Origin: Candidatus Phosphoribacter baldrii
GTDB lineage: Bacteria > Actinomycetota > Actinomycetes > Actinomycetales > Dermatophilaceae
Direction: 5' to 3'
Assembly (NCBI GenBank): GCA_016704565.1
Contig: JADIZV010000001.1
Span: forward strand, 372,001 to 436,000
DNA length: 64,000 nucleotides
Of this stretch, positions 50,998 through 61,107 are shown in pieces; position 1 is the stretch's first letter, and each line of letters starts with the position of its first letter. A model generated the notes under the pieces. That model had not been told where the DNA came from. It saw only the letters and a list, made by a program, of their open reading frames with translations, and searched no databases. A program made the position numbers and the translations under genes.

Positions 50998-52716
50998 TCA
51001 GATGACCTCGACAGCCGAATACTGCGGCTGCCACATCCGGGTGTAGATCTCGTTGATCGGGTCGGTCAGCGGGTGGCGAGCCACGCCCTCCTGCGCTGCG
51101 GCCGCGGCGACGGCAAGCGCGACGTGCGAGGACACCGGACGCAACTCACTCATCGAGGGCAACAACGCCGCGCCCGGCCGATAGGTGTTGACCCGAGCGG
51201 CGAGCGCTTCGGCGGCCGCCGCGATCATCCCGTCGGTCACCGTGCTCGCCTGGCAGGCGGCCACCCCGAGACCCAGACCCGGGAAGATGAGGGCGTTGTT
51301 GGCCTGAGCGATGAAATGCCGCACCTCGCGGTGATCCACCGGTTCGAAAGGGCTGCCCGTCGCGATGAGCGCCCGGCCGTCGGTCCACTCGATGAGGTCG
51401 GCCGGGGTGGCCTCGGCGCGAGAGGTCGGGTTGGACAACGGCATGATGATCGGCTGCTCGCAGTGAGCCGCCATCTCCTTGATGATGGCCTTGGTGAACG
51501 CGCCGCCCATGGTCGAGGTCCCGATGAGGATGGTCGGCCGGACGTTGCGGACGACGTCGGCCAGGCTGATCCCTCGCGCGGTGCCGTCGACGATGGTCCA
51601 GCCGTCCACCTCGGCGCGAGTGCGCGCGTAGGGCCGCTGGAACTCCCGAAGCAGCGGCATGTCGTCGACGAACAGCCCCTTGCTGCCCAGGGCATAGAAC
51701 TGCCGGACCGCCTGCTCGCGGGGCACCCCAGCCCGGACGAGTTCGTCGCGCAACAGGTCGGCGATGCCGATGCCGGCCGTCCCGCCGCCGAAGATGACGA
51801 TGCGATGGTCCGCGAACGGCATACCGGTGACGTTGACGCCGGCGAGCACGGCGGCGAGGGCGACGGCGGCCGTGCCCTGGATGTCGTCGTTGAACGTGCA
51901 GTGGGTATGCCGGTACTTCTCCAGAATGCGGTGCGCGTTGCCGGCCCCGAAGTCCTCCCAGTGCAGCATCGCCTGCGGGAACAGGCGGGTGGCCGTCTTG
52001 ACGAAGGTGTCGATGAACGCGTCGTAGCGCTCACCGCGCACCCGGGCATGCCGCTCGCCAAGATAGAGGTCGCTGTTGAGCAGGCCGAGGTTGTCGGTGC
52101 CGACGTCGAGGACGACCGGCATCACCCGGCGCGGGTGGATCCCGGCGGCCGCGGTGTAGACCGAGAGCTTGCCGATGGCGATCTCGATGCCGCCGATGCC
52201 CTGGTCGCCGATGCCGAGGATGCCCTCGGAGTCGGTGGCGACGATGAGGTCGACGTCGTTCGGGCCGAGGCCGTGGTCGAGCAGCGACTGCTCGATGTCC
52301 TCTGGCCGGTCGATGGAGACGAACACCCCACGGGGGCGGTGGTATTCGACGGAGAACCGCTCAATCACCTCACCGATCGTCGGGGTGTAGATGATCGGCA
52401 GCATCTCCTCGAGGTGGTCGGCGAGCAGCCGATAGAACAGCACCTCGTTGCGGTCGCGGACGCTGGCGAGGTAGTTGTTCTTGGCGAACGGGGTCCGTGC
52501 TGACTGGTATTGCTGGTAGACCCGCCGGACCTGGTTGCCGATCGGGGTCACCTCGCTGGGCATGAGGCCGACCAGCCCGAGGTAGCGGCGTTCCTGCACC
52601 GTGAAGGCAGTGCCCCGATTGGTCATCGGGTTGGCCAGGACGGCACGACCGCGGGCCGAGATGCGCAAGGGCGCATCACGCCGAGTCGTGTCCAACTCGT
52701 AGTCGTTGTTGATCAT
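50998..52716 (-). CDS. NAD-dependent malic enzyme
   Basis: 572 residues, the large malic-enzyme type (SfcA/MaeA-like). Oxidative decarboxylation of malate to pyruvate. The N-terminal malic domain shows FTVQERRYLGLVGLMP, the catalytic tyrosine region LPIIYTPTIGE, and EDFGAGNAHRILEKYR for the metal site; the NAD-binding domain shows IVIFGGGTAGIGIADLL. ATG 52716 with GGAGG 7 bases upstream. Followed by thrE-like; both consume or affect C4/C3 metabolites, but a functional link is only an inference. Confidence 0.96.
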   Translation of the reverse strand: MINNDYELDTTRRDAPLRISARGRAVLANPMTNRGTAFTVQERRYLGLVGLMPSEVTPIGNQVRRVYQQYQSARTPFAKNNYLASVRDRNEVLFYRLLADHLEEMLPIIYTPTIGEVIERFSVEYHRPRGVFVSIDRPEDIEQSLLDHGLGPNDVDLIVATDSEGILGIGDQGIGGIEIAIGKLSVYTAAAGIHPRRVMPVVLDVGTDNLGLLNSDLYLGERHARVRGERYDAFIDTFVKTATRLFPQAMLHWEDFGAGNAHRILEKYRHTHCTFNDDIQGTAAVALAAVLAGVNVTGMPFADHRIVIFGGGTAGIGIADLLRDELVRAGVPREQAVRQFYALGSKGLFVDDMPLLREFQRPYARTRAEVDGWTIVDGTARGISLADVVRNVRPTILIGTSTMGGAFTKAIIKEMAAHCEQPIIMPLSNPTSRAEATPADLIEWTDGRALIATGSPFEPVDHREVRHFIAQANNALIFPGLGLGVAACQASTVTDGMIAAAAEALAARVNTYRPGAALLPSMSELRPVSSHVALAVAAAAAQEGVARHPLTDPINEIYTRMWQPQYSAVEVI

Positions 52717-52748
52717 CGAAATGCCTCCAGGGGGACTGGAGAGTCACT

Positions 52749-54185
52749 CTAGAGCCGCTCGACCACCGCAGTCAGCAGGGTGGACCGCAGCGCAGGCGGG
52801 CAAGCGGCCAGCAGGGCGTGGATCGGCGCCATCCGGCGCGGCAGCGCCAGACCGCCGCCCGCGGCCGAGTCCAGACCCGCCGCAGCGAGCAGACCCGAGA
52901 GGGTGGCGTCGTCGAAGGTCGCCGGGTCGAGGGTGCCGAGCAGTGAGCCGAGGCCCGGATCGACGCCGACCGGGCCGGTCGACTGCGCCGCCGTCACCGA
53001 ATCCCGCAGTGCTGCAACAAACTCCGGGATCTTGGACGTCGTCGCCGCCGAGATGGTCAGGTGCAGGCTGGCCGGACCACCGCGGAACGGCAACTGTGGC
53101 TGGGCGAACCAGCCCCGCTCGAGCAACTCGTCGCACACGGTGTAGGGGTCACACGAGTCGTCGGTGCCGACCGCGAGCAACGTCGAGTCCGGGAGCGCCA
53201 AGACCCGCAGCCCCGGTATGCCGTCCACCTCCTGTGCCAGCGCGAGGGTGCCTTCGCGAGCCTGCCGAGCGAGGGCGGCATACCCGATGTCGCCGAGGAG
53301 GTGGATGACCGCCCAGGCGGCGGCGAGCGGTCCCGCCGACTTGGTCGACTGGAGGGTGGAGTTGACCACTCCATAGCCGGGCCAGTCGGCCGTCGCCCAG
53401 AACTGGCTGTGCCGCAACGCCATCGAGCGGTGCAGGAGGATCGACGCGCCCTTGGGGACGTAGCCGTACTTGTGCAGGTCGGCCGAGATGCTCGTGACGC
53501 CCGGCACCGAGAAGTCCCAGGCCGGGCGGTCCGCGGCGACGCCTCGCGACGGCTCGTCGGCCAGGAACGGCAACACCCACCCCCCGATGCAGGCATCGAC
53601 GTGGCAGCGGATGCCGCGTTCGGCCGCGGCGGCGGCGATCGGCCCGACCGGGTCCACAACGCCGTGGGCGTAAGAGGGGGCGCTGGCGACGACGAGCACG
53701 GTGCGGTCGGTCAACGCCGCGGCCATCGCGTCCGGGTCGGCCCGGAAGGTCGACGGGTCGACGTCGATGAGCACAAGGTCGAGGCCGAACAGGTGCGCGG
53801 CCTTGTGGAAGGCCGCGTGAACCGTTGTCGGAGCAACGAGTTGGGGCCTGCCCACGTCGGGCTGGGCATCCCGGGCGGCCAAGACCGCGAGCAGGCAGGA
53901 CTCGGTGCCGCCGGAGGTGACGGTCCCGGCATACCCCTCGGGGGCGGCGAGCACGCGCGCGGCGAAGCCAACGACGTCACGCTCCATGGTCGCGACGGAA
54001 GGGAACACGGAGGGGTCCAAGCCGTTCGTCCCCGCGTATGCCGCGACCGCCTCCTTCGCGATGGCGTCGACCTCGGCGAGCCCCGAGTCGTAGACGTAGG
54101 CGAGGGTCCGGCCGCCGTGGGTCGGCAGGTCGTGCTCGCGCAACTGGGCAAGCCGAGCGCGGACCTCGTCGGCGGTCAGTGTCAT
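52749..54185 (-). CDS. Sphingosine-1-phosphate-lyase-like PLP enzyme
   Basis: 478 residues, PLP fold type I, group II decarboxylase/SPL family. The PLP lysine is in SADLHKYGYVPKG (about residue 240); GTVTSGGTESCLLAVLAARD and CHVDACIGGWVLPF closely match sphingosine-phosphate lyases and differ from glutamate decarboxylases. Those lyases cleave phosphorylated amino alcohols to an aldehyde and phosphoethanolamine. The sequence lacks the N-terminal TM anchor of eukaryotic SPL. The start overlaps the MFS gene stop (ATGA), suggesting the transporter handles its substrate or product. Other PLP decarboxylase activities are possible. Confidence 0.9.
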   Translation of the reverse strand: MTLTADEVRARLAQLREHDLPTHGGRTLAYVYDSGLAEVDAIAKEAVAAYAGTNGLDPSVFPSVATMERDVVGFAARVLAAPEGYAGTVTSGGTESCLLAVLAARDAQPDVGRPQLVAPTTVHAAFHKAAHLFGLDLVLIDVDPSTFRADPDAMAAALTDRTVLVVASAPSYAHGVVDPVGPIAAAAAERGIRCHVDACIGGWVLPFLADEPSRGVAADRPAWDFSVPGVTSISADLHKYGYVPKGASILLHRSMALRHSQFWATADWPGYGVVNSTLQSTKSAGPLAAAWAVIHLLGDIGYAALARQAREGTLALAQEVDGIPGLRVLALPDSTLLAVGTDDSCDPYTVCDELLERGWFAQPQLPFRGGPASLHLTISAATTSKIPEFVAALRDSVTAAQSTGPVGVDPGLGSLLGTLDPATFDDATLSGLLAAAGLDSAAGGGLALPRRMAPIHALLAACPPALRSTLLTAVVERL

Positions 54186-55555
54186 CGTCGGTCCTCCTCG
54201 CCCGCGGGGCCGTAGCTGGCGAACCCTCGGGGGATCGGCCCGACGTAGCCCCGCAGGAAGAGCAGCGAGCCCAGCGTGAGCAGTGCCGGCACGAGCGAGA
54301 AGCCGAGCACGATCGCAGTCACGGCCGAATCTGGTTGCACGGCAGCTGAATCCGTCGAGGACACATATCCGCCCGCCGCGAGAACCAGGCCGTAAACGAA
54401 GGGCCCGAAGGCCATCCCCAGGGTCTCCCCCGCCGTCCAGACGCCGGTGAAGACACCGATGCGGTTCTCACCCGAATCGGCCGCGTCGCCGGCCGCCACG
54501 TCGGGGAGCATCGACAGCGGGAGCATCTGCGCCCCGGCATACCCGACGCCGACCACCGCCACTGCGAGGTAGACGACCAGTGCCGGGATGACCCGCGCGG
54601 CGACCAGGGCGAAGGCCCCGGCGGAGAGCACGAGGCTCGCCGCGGCATACGCCCAGCGCTTGCCACGTCGCGCGGCGAGGCGCTCCCACAACGGGGTGCA
54701 GACGATGGCGGGCGCGACAAAGCAGACGAACAACACGGACCCCGCGCCCGCACTGTGCAGCACCTGGCGGGCGATGTAGTCGACGCCCGCGAGCATCGCG
54801 CCCGTCGCGAGGGCTTGGGTGACGAAGGTGAGGATGAGCGCGCGGAAGTCAGGATTGCCCGCGACAAGGGCCAGTTGGCTCCGCAAACCCCCCGGGGCGG
54901 CGACGACCGCTCGGGTTGGGGCTCCCCGGGTCCCCCACCACGCCCCGACCGCACCGAGGGCGATGAGGACGGCGACGAACAGGCCCATCGCGGCATACCC
55001 GCGCTCCGGGCCGACCATAGTGCGGACCATCGGGGCGAGCCCACCGCTGATGAGGATCGCGAGCGCAAGGACCGCCACCCGCCAGCTCATGATCCGGGTC
55101 CGCTCCCGCGCACTGTCGGTCAGCTCGGCCGGCATGGCGACGTAGGGCACCTGGAAGAACGCGTATGCCGTCGCGCACGCGAGGAACAACACGGCCACCC
55201 AGCCGGCGGCGAGGGCCTGTGGCGAGGCCGGTCCCGCGAAGAGCAGCGCGAACGCGACCGCGAGCGTGAGACCGCCCCGCAGCAGGAATGGCCGCCTGGG
55301 CCCGTCAGGGTGCTGCGATCGGTCGCTGATGCGGCCCGCGATGGGGTTGAGGATGACGTCCCACGCCTTCGGCGCGAAGACGATAACCCCGGCCAGGGCG
55401 GCCGGCACGCCGAGCCGCTCGGTGAGATAGGGCAACAGCATCAGCCCGGGGACCGTGCCGAAGGATCCGGTCGCCACGCCGCCCAGCGCGTAGCCCCGTA
55501 GGACCCGTCCGGGAAGTCCGGTGGGGACAACCGGCCCAGGTGTCGTCGCTGACAT
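54182..55555 (-). CDS. MFS transporter (GPH/MelB-like)
   Basis: 457 residues, about twelve TM helices. The N-terminal half has VIVFAPKAWDVILNPIAGRISDRS, the GPH/MFS cytoplasmic loop, and FFQVPYVAMPAELT, which is typical of glycoside-pentoside-hexuronide cation symporters. The substrate is unknown. It is translationally coupled to the SPL-like enzyme. The upstream region 55556-55878 holds the 52-nt tandem repeats and no gene. Confidence 0.92.
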   Translation of the reverse strand: MSATTPGPVVPTGLPGRVLRGYALGGVATGSFGTVPGLMLLPYLTERLGVPAALAGVIVFAPKAWDVILNPIAGRISDRSQHPDGPRRPFLLRGGLTLAVAFALLFAGPASPQALAAGWVAVLFLACATAYAFFQVPYVAMPAELTDSARERTRIMSWRVAVLALAILISGGLAPMVRTMVGPERGYAAMGLFVAVLIALGAVGAWWGTRGAPTRAVVAAPGGLRSQLALVAGNPDFRALILTFVTQALATGAMLAGVDYIARQVLHSAGAGSVLFVCFVAPAIVCTPLWERLAARRGKRWAYAAASLVLSAGAFALVAARVIPALVVYLAVAVVGVGYAGAQMLPLSMLPDVAAGDAADSGENRIGVFTGVWTAGETLGMAFGPFVYGLVLAAGGYVSSTDSAAVQPDSAVTAIVLGFSLVPALLTLGSLLFLRGYVGPIPRGFASYGPAGEEDRR

Positions 55556-55629
55556 GACCGCAGGCTAGCGGCACGTGGGCGGGCACGTGGGCGGGCGCGT
55601 GGCTCCCTCGACCCCCGGACCCTTTGGAG

Positions 55630-55790
55630 AACCTCACACCCGCCGATGAAACCCGCGCCCGATCGCCCCACCGAGCCCGAAAACCTCACACCCGCCGATG
55701 AAATCCGCGCCAGCCCACCCCACCGCGCCCGAAACCCTCACACCCACCGACAAAGTCCCAGCCAGCCCCATCCGCGGCGCCGCCTGTCCG
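55630..55790. repeat. About three tandem 52-bp direct repeats
   Basis: Units start near 55630, 55682 and 55734. Each begins CCTCACACCCGCCGATGAAA or a close variant; the first two are nearly identical and the third is diverged. The whole unit is conserved, with no unique spacers. It lies in the gap 55556-55878 between the MFS start and the helicase end, both leftward; no gene is seen in the gap. Confidence 0.8.
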
Positions 55791-55878
55791 TCAGAACTCG
55801 GTGACGGGCGTGCGGAGGGGCGTCCGCCGCACGACGGCCGGGTGGGCATGGCAGGGGGGCCCATCCGGTCGGCCCGTG

Positions 55879-58429
55879 TCACATGCGGCGCATGGCCGTC
55901 GTCAGAAGCACGAGTTCGCCCACCGCGTCGCTGGCGTCGAGGTCGACGTCGGCCTCAATGACCCAGTCGCGATCGCCCGCCGGGTCGGCCAGCGTCTGGC
56001 GGACCGCCCAGCGTCGCCCGCCGTCGGGGTGCGGCTCGATGCTCAGGTATGCCGGTCCGCGGGCGTCCGCGTCCAACCCCACCTCGGCGTGGTCGGCCCA
56101 GTAGTCCCCGAGCGCCGCGTCCCAGGCGGCGGCGTCCATGACGACCTGCCCAGGCGGATCGGTGAGTGCGGCGCAGACTCGCTCGACGGCATACAGGGCC
56201 TGGATGTCGTCGCGGGCGGCGAGCTCGACGCGTCGCCACATCGCCCGGCGGATCATCGCGCGGAAGGCGCGGTCGTTGGCGGTAAGTGGGCGCGGCGGCG
56301 CGGCCGCATCCCGAGACGTCGTGACCACCGTGCCGTCGGGGTGGGTGAGCGCCTCCCACTCGTCCAGCAGCGAGGAGTCGGTCTGGCGGATCGTCTCGCC
56401 GAGCCAGTCGATGAGCTCGTCGAGCTCGGGGTCGCGGTGGGCGTCGGGGACGGTCTGGCGCAGCGTGCGATAGGCGTCGGACAGGTAGCGCAACACCACG
56501 CCCTCCGACCGGGCCAGCTTGTAGCGCGAGATGAGATCGGTGAAGCTCATCGCCTGCTCCCACATGGTCCGCACGACGGACTTGGGGGCCAGCGCGTCCT
56601 CCGGCAGCCACGGGTGGGACTGCCGATATGCCTCGTATGCCGCCCCCAACAGTTCCGCGAGCGGCTGCGGCCAGTGGACGTCCTCAAGGGCGTCCATCCG
56701 GTCCTCGTAGTCCATCCCGTCGGCCTTCATCTCGGCGACGGCTTCGCCGCGGGCCTCCCACTGTTGAGCCAGGAGGACGGGTTTGGGCGAGTCGAGGACC
56801 GACTCGACGACGGACACGACGTCGAGCGCGTGGGTCGGAGCGTCCGGGTCGAGCAGTTCCAGAGCAGCCAGGGCGAAGTGAGCGAGCGGCTGGTTGAGCG
56901 CGAAGTCCTCGGGCAGCTCGACGGTGAGGGCGAGCGTGCGACCCTCGGCATCGGGCTCCGGGAGACGGACGACAACCCCGGAGTCGAGCAGGCTACGACC
57001 GAGCCGAATCGCCCTGCGTGCCAACCGCGCTCGCCCGGCGGCGTCCTCGTGGTTGTCCCGGGTGAGCCGGGACAACGAGCGAACGGCGTCGCCAGGGCGA
57101 GCGATGACGTTGAGGATCATGGCGTTGTCGACGTGCATCCGGGAGACCAGCGGCTCGGGAGCAGACGCCACGAGCTTGTCGAAGGTCGCCTCGTTCCAGA
57201 CGATCTGGCCTGCCTCGGGCTTGACCCGTTGCACCCGTTTGAGCTTGAGGGGGTCGTCACCGGCCTTGGCGACCCGACGAGCGTTCTCGATGAGGTGCTC
57301 CGGGGCCTGGACGACGACCTCCCCGACCGTGTCGAAGCCGGCCCGCCCGGCCCGGCCGGAGATCTGGTGGAACTCCGGGCCCGCAGCAATCGCTCCCGGG
57401 TGCCGTCGAACTTCACCAGCCGGGTGAGCAGCACGGTCCTGATCGGGACGTTGATGCCGACCCCCAGGGTGTCGGTGCCGCAGATGACTTTGAGCAGGCC
57501 GGCCTGGGCGAGCTGTTCGACGATCCGCCGATAGCGGGGCAACATCCCCGCGTGATGCACCCCGATTCCCTTGCGTAGCAAGGCCGACAGCACCTTGCCG
57601 AAGCCCGCGGCGAAGCGCACCGGCCCGATCCGACGGGCGATCTCGTCGCGCTCCACGGGGGTGAGCAGGGCCAGGCTGCGCAGCGACTGGGCGTGCTCGG
57701 CGGCAGCCGCCTGCGACGGGTGGACGACATAGACCGGTGCGCGTCGGGTCGTGACGATCTCCTCGACAACCTCGGCCAACGGGGTCAGCGACCACGTGTA
57801 GGTGAGGGGCACCGGACGCTCCGCGGTCGTCACCTCCGCAACGGGCCGACCGGTCCGCCGACCCAGGTCGGCGACGATCCGGCTCATGTCGCCGAGGGTG
57901 GCCGACATGAGGACGAACTGGGCGCTGGTCAACTCCAGCAGCGGCACCTGCCAGGCCCAGCCGCGCTGCGGGTCGCCGTAGTAGTGGAACTCGTCCATGA
58001 CGACCAGCCCGATGTCGGCTGCCCCCCCTCGCGAAGGGCGATGTTGGCCAAGACCTCTGCGGTGCAACAGATCACGGGGGCGCCCGGGTTGACCGAGGCG
58101 TCGCCGGTGAGCAGCCCGACCTGTTCGGCGCCGAAGATGTCACAGAGCGCGAAGAACTTCTCGTTGACCAGCGCCTTGATCGGCGCCGTATAGAAGCTGA
58201 TCCGGTCCGCCACCAGGGCCGCGAGGTGGGCGGCCGTCGCGACGAGGGTCTTGCCCGAACCGGTCGGGGTCGCGAGGACGACGTGCGCGCCGGACAACAG
58301 CTCGATGATCGCCTCGTCCTGGTGGGGATAGAGGGTCAGCCCCTGCTCGGTCGCCCAGGCGAGGTAGGCGGCATACACCTCATCGGCGTCGGCGGACGCG
58401 GGGAGGTGAAGGCGCGGGACGGCGGGCAT
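55879..58429 (-). pseudogene. DEAD/DEAH-box helicase with DUF3516 C-terminus, two frameshifts
   Basis: Read together, three frames give about 850 residues of a superfamily 2 helicase of the actinobacterial DUF3516 type. They carry Walker A ATPTGSGKT (near 45), VMDEFHYY (DExH) and LMSATLGDM, the helicase C domain ending FHQISGRAGRAGFDT, then the DUF3516 region. Frame 1 ends at a run of seven C's at 58022-58028 (G's on the coding strand), where one more base restores VVMDEF. Frame 2 ends at 57375-57376, where one more G restores REFHQISGRAG. Both look like single-base losses in homopolymers: sequencing error or true decay. Start ATG 58429; ATG 58438 is possible. The probable native role is RNA or DNA unwinding. 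Confidence 0.85.
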
Positions 58430-58648
58430 CCCACCCATCCTCGCAGGCCACAACAGACCTGTATGCCGCCCCCGCCCGCCCGCGATTTCGCCGCAATATC
58501 CCCATTCCGGATACGCGTCTCTCGATCCGAGATCACAATGAGTGTGATGCCGGTCACACTCACCGCGCCCGCGGTGGGTGTCTCCCTGACTGGCGTCTTT
58601 GGCAGCCGCAGCTCGGGAGCGATTGCCCTCGACCGTGAGGAGCTCACG

Positions 58649-60591
58649 ATGGCGACCCAACGCACGGCCAATGTGTTCATCACTAACCAGACCGACGGCA
58701 ACACCCAGATCTCGCTGTCCCACCAGAACGACAGCAACGGAACCCAGTCCGGCGCCTGGACCGCCGCTCCGGGACAGACCGTCGGCCCGCTTCTCGTCCA
58801 CTTCGAGACCGGCATCGGCAGCCTCGGGATCCTGGACTGGTGGTCGGTGACGATGACCGTCGAGAACGGATCGACGCCTGGGATCTACCAGAACACCGGG
58901 ACCTCGGCCTTCCCCCACTGGAAGGAGTGCCAGCTCCAGAGCGGGGACGTCAACAAGAACCTCTACTTCACCGTCAACACGACCGACTTCTACACCGACC
59001 TTGCCTCCGGCGGATGCCACGACGGCATGACCCGGCTGGCGAACTACTCCCCGATCCGCAACGTCTTCGTCCTCATGCTGGAGAACCGCTCCTTCGATCA
59101 CATCTTCGGCCAGTCCTGTATCCCGGGCCTGACGATCCCCGCCCCAGGCACCTCGAACACTTACGCCGGGACGGCATACCCGGTGGGAAGCCCCGCGCCG
59201 CTGACGATGACCGCCGACCCGGGACACGAGTTCGGTGACGTGGTCGAGCAGCTCGCTGGGGTCGGGGCGAGCTACCCGCCCGGCGGGCCTTACCCGCCGA
59301 TCAGCATGAGTGGCTTCGCCGCCAACTACGCGACCGCCACCGACAGAGCACGGCGCCGCCGACCGCCGCGCACATCGGCGACATCATGCTGGGCTTCCAG
59401 ACCGCCGCTCAGCTGCCGACGTCCTATGCGCTGGCGACGTCGTTCGCCGTGTGCGACCACTGGTTCAGCTCCATCCCGGGACCGACCTGGCCCAACCGGA
59501 TGTTTGTCCATGCCGCCTCCTCGGCGGGGCTGGACCACAGTCCGTCGACGGCCCAGATCGTCCAGTGGGAGTCGGTGTCGGGCTTCGCCTTCCCGCACGG
59601 AAGCATCTACCAGGCGTTGACGGCGGCCGGGCTGCAGTGGCGCATCTACAACGACAACACCGACGCCTACAGCGACAACCCGCAAAACGGCTCGGCCCTC
59701 GGCGCGATCCCGCAGGTGTCGGCACTCAAGGGGGTCACCCTCCTGGACGTCAACTCGCTGACCCACTTCGCCAGCGACCTGCAGGGGCCGTACCCCTACC
59801 AATACACGTTCATCGAGCCGAACTACGGCGACATCACCGACAACACCTATGCCGGCGGATCGTCGCAGCACCCGATGGACGACGTCTACGGCGGTGAAGG
59901 TCTCATCAAGGCCGTCTACGAGGCGATCCGCAACTCTCCGCTCTGGCCGACCAGCCTGCTGGTCGTCACCTACGACGAGCACGGAGGCTTCTTCGACTCC
60001 GTCGCCCCGCCGTCGGCCATCCCACCGGGGGACGGAAGCGGAACGGCATACAACGAGTCGGGCTTCACCTTCGACCAGCTCGGGGTGCGCGTGCCTGCGA
60101 TTGTCGTCTCTCCGCTCATCCCGGCGGGCGTCGTGGACCACACGGTCTACGACCACTCGTCAGTGCCGGCCACGCTGGAGCGGCTGTTCGGCTTCCCAGC
60201 GTTGACGGCGCGTGACGCCGCCGCCAACGACGTCCGACACCTGTTCGCCGCCACGGCTCGAACCGACTGTCCCACAACGCTGCCCGGGCCGGTCTTGCCG
60301 GTGGAGCACCCCGGTCCATGCCCACGGCAGTCGAGCCTGCCGACGACGCCCGTCCGCTGAGCGACGGCGGCAACCTGCCGGGCTTCCTCGCGACCGCGCG
60401 CAAGGCGGCATACGACACCTATGCGAAGACACCGCAGGAGCGGGCGACGGTCGACGCCGAGTATGCCGCGGTGTCCACCCGAGGGGGAGGCACGCGCCTT
60501 CGTCGCACGGGTCATGGCCAAGGCCGAGCGCGCCCGCCCGGCCGCCGTGGGACCGAACCCGCCCCACGCGTCGCAGACGACTCGCCGCTAG
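58649..60591 (+). pseudogene. Phospholipase-C/acid-phosphatase-like phosphoesterase, three frameshifts
   Basis: A PF04185-type phosphoesterase. ATG 58649 follows GAGGAG. Residues 1 to about 125 form a beta-rich domain of unknown type (ANVFITNQTDGNTQISLSHQ). The catalytic domain opens with NVFVLMLENRSFDHIFG, containing the metal/nucleophile region, and continues with GPTWPNRMFVHAAS, TYDEHGGFFD and the His-rich end. The frame changes near 59345 (one base short), near 60315 (one base short) and at a G-run at 60483-60487 (one base extra); the last frame ends at TAG 60591 with the family-like tail EARAFVARVMAKAERA. No signal peptide is visible at the chosen start. It is disrupted as given; error or decay cannot be separated here. 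Confidence 0.78.
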
Positions 60592-60641
60592 ACGCGGGTA
60601 TGCCGCCCGCGCTCACCCGACGTTTCCCACGTCCGCGCTGG

Positions 60642-61034
60642 TCAGCCCTCCAGACTGTCCAGGGCGGTGCCGATGCGGGTCCGGGCGTCGGCGGCCACCT
60701 CGTCGAGCTCGGCCTTGCCGGTCACCTCGACCATGAAGCGCGGGTCCATCGCCTCGACGAGCGTGCGGCCCTCGCCCAGGTCACGGACGACGACGTTGCA
60801 CGGCAGGAAGACGGCGATCGACGGCTCGGCTTGGAGGGCGGCATACGCCAAAGGTGGGCGACACGCGCCGAGGATGACCTGCGCGGGGATGTCGACGTCG
60901 AGTTTGGCCTTGAGGGTGGCCTTCATGTCGATCTCGGTGAGCACGCCGAAACCGTTGTCGGCCAAGGCGGCTCGCGTGTCAGCCAGCGCTGTGGCGAAGT
61001 CTCGGGTCAGTTCGCGGGTGATCGTGTAGCCCAT
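60642..61034 (-). CDS. DUF302 protein
   Basis: 130 residues from ATG 61034 with GAAGGAG upstream. Full-length single DUF302 domain: DFATALADTRAALADNGFGVLTEIDMKATLKAKL followed by LGACRPPLAYAALQAEPSIAVFLPCNVVVRD. DUF302 proteins are small alpha/beta proteins of unknown activity, often near redox or oxidative-stress genes; two cysteines (CRPP and LPCN) could bind a cofactor. It lies downstream of cytochrome oxidase subunit I on the same strand. Confidence 0.92.
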   Translation of the reverse strand: MGYTITRELTRDFATALADTRAALADNGFGVLTEIDMKATLKAKLDVDIPAQVILGACRPPLAYAALQAEPSIAVFLPCNVVVRDLGEGRTLVEAMDPRFMVEVTGKAELDEVAADARTRIGTALDSLEG

Positions 61035-61107
61035 GGGTGCGCTCCTTCGGCGTCGATCCGACCAGCGTCGCACCCGCGCCCCGCAATTCGGCGAGCGCTG
61101 AGTTGGT

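Noticed and set aside
55630..55790. Possible CRISPR array
   Set aside because: The repeated unit is conserved over its full 52 bases with no variable spacers, and no cas genes are present.
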